Part shown: piece by piece, positions 10,054 to 16,729 of the stretch
Layout: every line of letters begins with the position of its first letter
Numbering within the stretch: position 1 is the first letter of the stretch
NCBI GenBank assembly: GCA_938002015.1
Contig: CALLAU010000007.1
Span: 91,745 to 155,744, forward strand
Direction of reading: 5' to 3'
DNA from: an uncultured Bdellovibrionales bacterium
GTDB taxonomy: Bacteria; Bdellovibrionota; Bdellovibrionia; Bdellovibrionales; UBA1609
Length of the DNA stretch: 64,000 nucleotides
Position numbers and translations under genes: made by a program
Notes under the pieces: generated by a model
Databases searched by the model: none
Told to the model about the DNA's origin: nothing
The model's input: only the letters and a program-made list of their open reading frames with translations

Positions 10054-10824
10054 ATGTCTGAAAAAACTACGCACTTAAAAGTTAAGAATTTAGAAAAAAT
10101 GTATCCAAATGGAGTAAAGGCATTAAAAGGCCTTTCTGTTGATGTTTATAAAGGAGAGTTCTTAGCTGTCATAGGTTTAAGTGGCTCAGGAAAGTCTACT
10201 TTCTTAAGATGTGTGAACAGGCTTAATGATCCAACAGGTGGAGAGATTATTTTTGAAGATCAAGACATCGCAAGTCTTTCTGGCTCAGGTGTTAGAAAAA
10301 TCAGAGGTGATATTGCAATGATTTTTCAAAAATTTAATTTAGTAGGTCGTCATACAGTTTTATCAAATGTTTTAATGGGCTCATTAAGCAGAACTGGTTT
10401 TTTTAGAAGCGTAATGGGTTTTTATAAAGAGGAAGATAAAGAAAAAGCTGTAGAGTATTTAAAACTTGTTGGTCTAGCTGAAAAAACACATGTAAGAGCA
10501 GATGAGCTCTCAGGTGGTCAACAGCAAAGAGTTGCAATAGCGCGAGCTCTTATGCAGCAGCCAAAAATTTTATTAGCGGATGAGCCTGTAGCAAGTTTAG
10601 ATCCAGCACTTTGTCATACTGTTATGGATTACTTAAAAGAAATTAATAAGTCTTTAGGAATTACAGTCTTATGTAACCTTCATCATCTTGATTTAGTCAA
10701 AGAATACAGTGATAGAGCGATTGCTTTAAAAGACGGTGAGAAAGTTTTTGAAGGAAGCCCTGCAGAAATCAATGATGAGTGGTTTAAGCAAATATACGGC
10801 GAAGAAGCAAGAAGAGTTCAGTAG
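10054..10824 (+). CDS. phnC: phosphonate-type ABC transporter ATPase PhnC
   Basis: This is the cytoplasmic ATPase of the PhnCDE importer. It shows Walker A (GLSGSGKST), a Q-loop (MIFQKFNLV), the ABC signature (LSGGQQQR), Walker B (ILLADEP) and a switch His (LCNLHHLD). At 256 residues it has the normal length. The ATG follows the phnD stop without a gap, so the two are translationally coupled. Confidence 0.94.
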   Translation: MSEKTTHLKVKNLEKMYPNGVKALKGLSVDVYKGEFLAVIGLSGSGKSTFLRCVNRLNDPTGGEIIFEDQDIASLSGSGVRKIRGDIAMIFQKFNLVGRHTVLSNVLMGSLSRTGFFRSVMGFYKEEDKEKAVEYLKLVGLAEKTHVRADELSGGQQQRVAIARALMQQPKILLADEPVASLDPALCHTVMDYLKEINKSLGITVLCNLHHLDLVKEYSDRAIALKDGEKVFEGSPAEINDEWFKQIYGEEARRVQ

Positions 10825-10872
10825 AGTTTATTATAGTATAGATTTTAGATATAGATTTAGGAAATTATTAAA

Positions 10873-11901
10873 ATGCAGATTAACTTTAAAAGATCCCTTA
10901 TTAACACAGTACTTTTTGCTTACACATTAGCTGCGGTTTATTTTTTAACGGGCTATTTCATGGGGACACTTCCCTCAAAAGAGCACTTTCTTGATATTGA
11001 TAAGATAAAGGTTGGCTCTCTTTTGTTTTTAGTAATGGGTTTTGTTCTTGATTGCGGCTCAAATTGGTCAAGCCTTAAAACAATTGGAGATCAACTGTTC
11101 TCAAAAAAAATCGAGTTTGTTAAAACGGCATCTAATGTTTTTTGGAAATTACATATTTACTTAGTTTTAATACTTACAATCATAGCTTCTATAATTGTTG
11201 TTGAGTTTTCGTTTATGGATCTTTTTGATGAGTATGGTTTTCAGGGGGCTGTGAGGCTTTTTAAAGGTATATTTTCTCCAAATTTTGAGATTTTACCTCG
11301 TGCTCTCCACGCAATAGTTGAAACGATTTACATTGCTTTTTTAGCTACGTTTATTGCTGTTCCAATTGCTTTTTTCTTTTCTTTTGTTGGAGCAAAAAAT
11401 GTGATGACTCACCCTGTGGCTTTTGCAGTATATATGACACTGAGAACTTTTTTAAATATTGTAAGATCAGTTGAACCACTGATTTGGGCGATTATTTTTT
11501 CAGTATGGGTTGGAATTGGTCCTTTTGCAGGAATGCTAGCGCTTATGCTTCACTCTGTAGCCTCACTTACTAAGCAGTACTCAGAAATTGTTGAGTGCAT
11601 TGATGATGGTCCGGTTGAAGGTGTTAAAGCAACAGGAGCAGGAATTCTGCAAACAATTGCTTTTGGAATAGTACCACAAATTGTTCTTCCCTATATTTCT
11701 TTCACAATTTATAGATGGGATATTAACGTGAGAATGGCCACTGTAATTGGTCTTGTTGGTGGTGGTGGTATAGGTACCATGCTTATTCAGTATCAAGGGC
11801 AAGCTATGTGGAGAGAAGTGGGCTGTATAGTTGTTGTGATAGCTGTAGTTGTATGGGTGCTAGATACGGGTTCAGCGTATATTAGAGAAGCTATTAAGTA
11901 A
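10873..11901 (+). CDS. phnE: phosphonate-type ABC transporter permease PhnE
   Basis: This inner-membrane permease has about six or more hydrophobic segments. The EAA-type loop lies around EGVKATGAGILQTIAFG, followed by VGGGGIGTML, both typical of PhnE. At 342 residues it is longer than most PhnE proteins because of about 130 N-terminal residues with two additional hydrophobic stretches. It follows phnC by 48 bases and completes a phnDCE operon. Confidence 0.92.
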   Translation: MQINFKRSLINTVLFAYTLAAVYFLTGYFMGTLPSKEHFLDIDKIKVGSLLFLVMGFVLDCGSNWSSLKTIGDQLFSKKIEFVKTASNVFWKLHIYLVLILTIIASIIVVEFSFMDLFDEYGFQGAVRLFKGIFSPNFEILPRALHAIVETIYIAFLATFIAVPIAFFFSFVGAKNVMTHPVAFAVYMTLRTFLNIVRSVEPLIWAIIFSVWVGIGPFAGMLALMLHSVASLTKQYSEIVECIDDGPVEGVKATGAGILQTIAFGIVPQIVLPYISFTIYRWDINVRMATVIGLVGGGGIGTMLIQYQGQAMWREVGCIVVVIAVVVWVLDTGSAYIREAIK

Positions 11902-11921
11902 GTGGTTTAATTTTGGTGTAT

Positions 11922-11948
11922 ACACTTTTTTCAATAGAGTGTTTTTTT
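11922..11948 (+). terminator. possible weak terminator after phnE
   Basis: A 5-bp stem, ACACT (11922-11926) with AGTGT (11938-11942), has an 11-base loop and is followed by a run of six Ts. The stem is short, but the position just after the phn operon fits. Confidence 0.4.
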
Positions 11949-12016
11949 CACCTTAAGCAAAGCTAAGCCCAGATACTTGATATCTTATGTTATAAGTTAA
12001 TTTCTAAGGAGTTATT

Positions 12017-12562
12017 ATGTCTAAAGTATTTATGTATTTCATGACTGCATCTATGTTCTTACTAGTAGGTTGTTCGGAATCTGAAGATCAAACAATTCCA
12101 GCTGAAATGGTTGGGTTATGGATTGCAGATGATGTTTCTGAATCTGTATCACTGATATCTGAGGGTATCAATGTAGATAGACTTTGTAGACAGTTTGAAA
12201 ACTATAGAGGTGATATACCGTTAGACTCTTTTTCAATAGATGCTTTGAGTATAGGTGGCCAAGGTACAGTTAATGCTGTTGTTGGTGATAGTGAAGGTGT
12301 CGAAGAAGTGTCTCAAAGGCCTTTTGCTTTTATTAATCAAGATTTAGATTTTGTTTATGAAGACTTTGTTTTTGCAAGTGGAGATTTTCCTCAAGGGTAT
12401 ATCTCTTATGTAGAGGTTATTGATGGTCTTCTTGTAAGACATGCAAGCTGGAATGACGGTGAAAGTGATCCTTTTATTTATTATCCAGTTAGTTTTGATG
12501 ACTTTGCGCTAGCTAATGATATTATTCAGTTAAACTGTGGAAGAAGAGGTCTTCTCATTTAG
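12017..12562 (+). CDS. small lipoprotein of unknown function
   Basis: The 181-residue product starts with a clear lipoprotein signal ending LVGC (Cys19). A polar Ser/Glu/Asp linker follows, then a mature domain with a GLWIADD segment reminiscent of lipocalin-like META/DUF domains. There are two further Cys residues, one in the CRQF segment and one near the C-terminus. The ATG is preceded by AAGGAG with good spacing. I do not recognise the family. It converges with the next gene, with 6 bases between the stops. Confidence 0.72.
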   Translation: MSKVFMYFMTASMFLLVGCSESEDQTIPAEMVGLWIADDVSESVSLISEGINVDRLCRQFENYRGDIPLDSFSIDALSIGGQGTVNAVVGDSEGVEEVSQRPFAFINQDLDFVYEDFVFASGDFPQGYISYVEVIDGLLVRHASWNDGESDPFIYYPVSFDDFALANDIIQLNCGRRGLLI

Positions 12563-12568
12563 ACTTTA

Positions 12569-13060
12569 TTATTGTACAGCTTTATCCTTTTGTTTGAGTT
12601 CTTCGATATCTTTTTGAAGAACTAAATTTTGCTCTCTTAAGGACTTGATTTCTTTTTGAGTTGAGCTGTTTTCATGTATAAGCATAATAATTTTCTCAAT
12701 AGAAGGTATGAGTTTTTCTAAAATTTCGTTTTTCTTGGTTTCGGCGTGCTGTTTTTTTATATACTTAATATATAAAATGAGAAAAACGGTTATAAGAATT
12801 AATGATACTGCGCTAGCTCCAATAAAGAAATTTGAAATTATTAAGTGTGGAGTGATCAAATCAGTATTAAGAAAAGCTATAAACGTCCCTATTCCAATAA
12901 AAAAAATTAGAAGGCTGATGAGTCCACTAATAAGTAAATTACCGATATAAAATCCAAAGGCGGCTTTTTTTGTATTGTCTAGCTTCTTATTAATTTTATC
13001 GTCTAGGTATATCATTCCAGTTTCAGAGACAGTTTTAATAATAGTTTCTATAATGTCCAT
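12569..13060 (-). CDS. membrane protein with C-terminal coiled coil
   Basis: This unrecognised protein of about 163 residues has two or three hydrophobic segments (about residues 36-60 and 75-100). They are followed by a charged helical tail with a heptad-like pattern rich in Lys and Glu (about 110-163), probably a cytoplasmic coiled coil. A TTG start at 13072 is possible, but GGAGAC sits just upstream of the ATG at 13060, which I prefer. No conserved catalytic residues are evident. Confidence 0.62.
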   Translation of the reverse strand: MDIIETIIKTVSETGMIYLDDKINKKLDNTKKAAFGFYIGNLLISGLISLLIFFIGIGTFIAFLNTDLITPHLIISNFFIGASAVSLILITVFLILYIKYIKKQHAETKKNEILEKLIPSIEKIIMLIHENSSTQKEIKSLREQNLVLQKDIEELKQKDKAVQ

Positions 13061-13374
13061 AATTGTCTCCAATAAAGTATAATTAAATTTCGGGATAATT
13101 GACGTTCAAATTAAGATTATTTCAATCTTGTTTATATCAAGCATGTATATTTATGACTATAGTATTAAGAGTAGGTGTACTTTATTGATTTAGTGAATAG
13201 AATATATTCACTTTCAACAAGTTTTAGTTTCCTTTCTTCTAATATTAACTAGTAGTTTACCAATCTTAAAAACCATCAATCTCAATTTTAGACGAGTACA
13301 ATGCTCATGTAAGGCCTTTTAAATTACTTTCCGACTAATAACTGTAACGTTTTAATTCAAGTTGAGGAATAAAT
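13061..13374 (+). other. intergenic region upstream of the motility operon
   Basis: This 314-base AT-rich stretch separates a minus-strand gene from the 12-gene operon, so it must hold promoters for both directions. I see an AAGATT/AATCTT inverted repeat at 13113-13129. I see no convincing -35/-10 pair and no ORF. Confidence 0.5.
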
Positions 13375-13965
13375 ATGTCAGCAGTTAAAAAGGCAGAGAA
13401 AAATTGGTTTGTGCTAAGTGATGGCAAAGAATCTGGGCCCTATGATTATTATCAGATTATAAGTAAAATAAATACAGGCGATTTATCTACTTTTGACTTT
13501 ATACGAGCTTTAAACCAGGATTCATGGGGTATTGTTTCAGATTATGAAATATTTCAAGTAGCAGCTTTAAATGCTATTTCTGATGAGGACGCGCCAGCTC
13601 CAAACCCTGAAAATCCTAATAGAAGAAGATACGACAGAAAGCCTATTTTAGCAGATATTTTTGTTAAGAAATCAAATGTCTTATTTAAGGGTAAAGCTAT
13701 TGAAGTCGGTCGAGGAGGTATGGGTATTGAAGCTGGAGATGACTTTGGTGAGCCTGGGAGTACAATTAACCTCTACTGCTCTCCGATTTCAGAAGCGATT
13801 TCTTTTAATTGCCAAGCAAAAATAGTTAATAAAGTCCAAGTTAAGAAAAACAAATATAGATACGGTATTAAGTTTTTAAAGATCAGTGCTAAAGGTCAAA
13901 TATTTTTAGCAAGAGTTATTGCTGCGTTATCTAGATTTGCAGAAGAAGAAAAGGAGAAGAAGTAA
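13375..13965 (+). CDS. GYF-like plus PilZ domain protein (c-di-GMP binding candidate)
   Basis: Residues about 10-60 form a GYF_2-like domain (W11, then GPYDYYQI, and a late W51). After an Asp/Pro linker comes a PilZ domain (about 82-190). It has the RxxxR-type motif in RRRYDR (83-88) and a glycine-rich EVGRGGMGIE where the second c-di-GMP motif, usually DxSxxG, belongs. Binding of cyclic di-GMP is therefore plausible, but the second motif is altered. It is the first gene of the Agl-Glt-like operon, and its stop overlaps the next ATG (TAATG). A regulatory or docking role for the motility motor is inferred from position. Confidence 0.82.
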   Translation: MSAVKKAEKNWFVLSDGKESGPYDYYQIISKINTGDLSTFDFIRALNQDSWGIVSDYEIFQVAALNAISDEDAPAPNPENPNRRRYDRKPILADIFVKKSNVLFKGKAIEVGRGGMGIEAGDDFGEPGSTINLYCSPISEAISFNCQAKIVNKVQVKKNKYRYGIKFLKISAKGQIFLARVIAALSRFAEEEKEKK

Positions 13966-14936
13966 TGAAATGCTTACTTTTCACATTATTCACTTTGTTA
14001 ATTTTTACCTCATGTAGTCAAGACGAATTTAGTACAATTCAAAAGTCTCAAAATGTTGACGTCGTTGCACAGTTTAATAACCAGGTGGACATACTTTGGG
14101 TTATTGATAATTCATTTGAAACCATGGTTCCTCATCAAGATGGAATAGCTGATAGAATGAACTTACTTTATAATGAACTGTTAAGAACTAGAACAGATTT
14201 TAGAATAGCGGCAACAACGATGGATATGAGACGGGCTGGAGAAAGAGGGAAGTTTATTGGCTCAGTTCCAGTTGTTACTAACTCTACTCCAAATGCAGTG
14301 ACTCACTTAAGAAATATGATTAGAGCTGGTGGTGAGGGATCAAATACAGAATCAGGACTTGCCGCAATGGCTTCAGCTCTTTCTAGAGAGCATCAACTAG
14401 GTAAAGATTCTACTTTTTTAAGAGAAGAGGCTTTACTTGTTGTTGTGTTTTTAACTGATGATAGAGATTTTTCAACTGGTGAAGTTGAAGACTACTATAA
14501 CTATTTAAATACAATTAAGGGTTCAAATGAACCTTCATTACAAAGATGGGTTACTAACTTTATTGGAATTACTGATTTAAGTGATCCAGCTTGTAGAACT
14601 TTTTTAGATTATGCGGCCAAGGGTGTAAGATATATTGAACTTGCAAATCTTTCAGGTGGAGTATCTGAAAGTATTTGTTATTCAGACTTTAGTTCGTATA
14701 TGAACCAAGTTACCTCAAGACTAATGTCTGTATTATCAGAGTATAAATTGAAAAACACACCATTACTAGACTCTTTGAGAGTTTATAAGAACGGCGCTTT
14801 AGTCCGACAAGATAGTGTGAACGGATGGACTTATAATGAGACTAGAAACAGTATTCAGTTTCACGGAAGTGAGAGTATAAGTCCAACTGATAAAATTAAA
14901 ATAGATTATGAACCCATTAATAGAGGAGTGAACTAA
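13965..14936 (+). CDS. lipoprotein with VWA-like domain
   Basis: The lipoprotein signal ends FTSC (Cys17). The segment DILWVIDNS (residues 42-50) continues F-E, giving D48-N-S50-F-E52 in the place of a VWA metal site (DxSxS) with the last Ser replaced by Glu. A later FLTDDRDFS resembles the second acidic loop of VWA domains. The C-terminal 80 residues look like a separate beta domain. Its start overlaps the gene before and its stop overlaps the TolQ gene after, so it belongs to the operon. An adhesion or assembly role at the cell envelope is inferred. Confidence 0.75.
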   Translation: MKCLLFTLFTLLIFTSCSQDEFSTIQKSQNVDVVAQFNNQVDILWVIDNSFETMVPHQDGIADRMNLLYNELLRTRTDFRIAATTMDMRRAGERGKFIGSVPVVTNSTPNAVTHLRNMIRAGGEGSNTESGLAAMASALSREHQLGKDSTFLREEALLVVVFLTDDRDFSTGEVEDYYNYLNTIKGSNEPSLQRWVTNFIGITDLSDPACRTFLDYAAKGVRYIELANLSGGVSESICYSDFSSYMNQVTSRLMSVLSEYKLKNTPLLDSLRVYKNGALVRQDSVNGWTYNETRNSIQFHGSESISPTDKIKIDYEPINRGVN

Positions 14937-15607
14937 TGGAGAATTTATTGTTTATGATCACGTCAAGTGGTCTTGCAGGTTATGTAATTGTAGCATTTGC
15001 AGTTGCGGCACTAATACTAATTATTGATAGAGTAAAGGCGTTATTCTTTGATCTTTCAATGAAAACAGATGAGTTTATTGCTCAAGTAAGAAGTTTGGTT
15101 GTTGCTGATCAAATTGAAGAAGCAATTACTTTTAGTGATGCAAATAGAAAAGCGCCTGTTGCTCATGTTGTAAAAGCAATCATAGAGCGAGCTGATAGAG
15201 ATGAAGAGTCTATTAGAAAAGGTATGGAAATTTCATTCTCAGAAGTTCTTCCAAAAGTTACACAAAGATTAGGTTACTTAGCGATGATTTCAAACGTTGT
15301 TACACTAGTTGGACTACTTGGTACAATCTCAGGACTAATCATGTCGTTTGAAGCCGTTGCAAACGCAGATCCTGCAAAAAAAGGTGAGTTACTAGCACAA
15401 GGTATTTCACTTGCGATGAACACAACTGCACTTGGTTTATCGGTTGCGATTCCAGTGATGGTTGTATACGCAGTTTTACATGCAAAGCAAAATAGAATTT
15501 TAAATGAGTGTGTTGAGCAATCATCTAAGATTATGGACCTGCTTTCTGGGCGTGTTTATGGAAGTTTAAAGCAAAAGCCAGCATCTCCAGTTAAGAAGGC
15601 TAGTTAA
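14936..15607 (+). CDS. TolQ/ExbB/MotA-family proton-channel subunit (AglR-like)
   Basis: This 223-residue inner-membrane protein has an N-terminal TM (about 12-32) and a cytoplasmic loop containing the MEISFSEVLP segment. Two C-terminal TMs carry the MotA_ExbB signature LVGLLGTISGLIMSF and TTALGLSVAIPVMV. Two TolR-type genes follow, so it should form the stator of a proton-driven motor. In M. xanthus the equivalent AglR-AglQ-AglS complex powers gliding. The start overlaps the upstream stop by one base. Confidence 0.9.
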   Translation: MENLLFMITSSGLAGYVIVAFAVAALILIIDRVKALFFDLSMKTDEFIAQVRSLVVADQIEEAITFSDANRKAPVAHVVKAIIERADRDEESIRKGMEISFSEVLPKVTQRLGYLAMISNVVTLVGLLGTISGLIMSFEAVANADPAKKGELLAQGISLAMNTTALGLSVAIPVMVVYAVLHAKQNRILNECVEQSSKIMDLLSGRVYGSLKQKPASPVKKAS

Positions 15608-15633
15608 TTTAATTTAATCGATAGGGATTTCAA

Positions 15634-16191
15634 ATGTTTTTTAATTTAAAAGACTTTATAGCAGAACAATCAGAAGGTGAAACAGATTGGGAGATTGATT
15701 TATCTCCACTATTAGCACTTATGGTTACGCTTATTCCGGTTTTACTACTTCAGACATCTTTTGCAACATTAAAGATGATTGAAACAACTCTTCCTGTTTT
15801 ATCAGATGCAGAGCAAAAACCAGAAGAAAAAAAGAAAGATGAAATTGATTTCAACTTAAGTCTTTTTGCAAATAAAAAAAGTGAACTTGTAATGGAGCTT
15901 GTAGTTGATAATAAAAGACTAAAATCAGTAACTATAAAGCCTGATGGTGAAAAGTTTGATTTTATTAAACTTCAAGAAGAACTTTTTGCAGTTAAGAAGA
16001 AATACCCTAAAGAAAACAGATTAAAACTAATGCCAGGTGATGGAGTTCCATACGATATAATCGTTAAGCTCATAGATTCCTCTCGAGTCACTCCCGAGAA
16101 GAAGCCAATGAGATTTGTGTCATCAACTGGTGAGAATTTAGAAACTACATTTTTGTTTCCAGATGTTGTTTTTGGAAACATAACAAACTAA
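15634..16191 (+). CDS. TolR/ExbD-like protein without the membrane Asp
   Basis: The protein has a short cytoplasmic N-terminus, one TM (about 23-40) and a periplasmic domain, as in TolR/ExbD. In the family the TM carries a proton-binding Asp in a TPxxDV pattern. Here the aligned segment is SPLLALM, with Ala28 at the Asp position. The only nearby acidic residue is D22, ahead of the membrane. The paralogue directly downstream keeps its Asp. This subunit is therefore probably structural or non-conducting. The ATG is preceded by a weak AGGG site. Confidence 0.85.
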   Translation: MFFNLKDFIAEQSEGETDWEIDLSPLLALMVTLIPVLLLQTSFATLKMIETTLPVLSDAEQKPEEKKKDEIDFNLSLFANKKSELVMELVVDNKRLKSVTIKPDGEKFDFIKLQEELFAVKKKYPKENRLKLMPGDGVPYDIIVKLIDSSRVTPEKKPMRFVSSTGENLETTFLFPDVVFGNITN

Positions 16192-16208
16192 TTAAAGAGG
16201 TATAAGAA

Positions 16209-16724
16209 GTGTCAATTGTTCATGATATAGTAAAAAAGGCTCAAAAAGATAGCGGGTTTACTCTACAGCTAACAGCCATGGTTGATATGTTTACAATCAT
16301 GATTGTGTTTCTTTTAAAAAGTTATGACACTTCAACTCTTGAAGTGAAAAATGTTGATGGGTTAGTTCTGCCGTCATCAATTACTGCAGCAGCACCTGAA
16401 GAGGCGATGCTTATGCTTGTGTCTAAAAAAGGTGTTTTCTTAAACGATAAAAGACTGGCTAGTATTGTTGATAATAAAATTGAAGCTAAGAGTCTTGCTA
16501 AAGAAGATGAGGATTTTATCGAGCCGCTATTTAAAGAGTTAAATATTGAAGCTGAGAAAATTGAGGCAATTGCAAAGAGAAACTCTACTGTGAAGTTTAA
16601 GGGTACGATTTTCATGCAAGCAGATAAAGGTCTTGATTACTCAGTACTGAGAAAAGTTATGTATACAGCCACTATGGCAGGGTATGGAGATCTAAGGCTT
16701 GCAGCTTTAGATGGGGAGAAGTAA
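16209..16724 (+). CDS. TolR/ExbD-like motor subunit with conserved Asp
   Basis: This second TolR-type subunit has an N-terminal amphipathic segment, one TM and a 125-residue periplasmic domain. The TM segment LTAMVDMFTIMIVFLL keeps the proton-carrying Asp (D26), although the usual Pro is Ala. It starts with GTG behind AGAGG, 17 bases after the first TolR gene. With the TolQ protein it would form an AglRQS-like motor. Confidence 0.87.
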   Translation: MSIVHDIVKKAQKDSGFTLQLTAMVDMFTIMIVFLLKSYDTSTLEVKNVDGLVLPSSITAAAPEEAMLMLVSKKGVFLNDKRLASIVDNKIEAKSLAKEDEDFIEPLFKELNIEAEKIEAIAKRNSTVKFKGTIFMQADKGLDYSVLRKVMYTATMAGYGDLRLAALDGEK

Positions 16725-16729
16725 TTAGT

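Noticed and set aside
10736..10930. 64-codon ORF overlapping phnC and phnE
   Set aside because: It overlaps the well-supported ends of both genes in another frame, and its product has no recognisable features.
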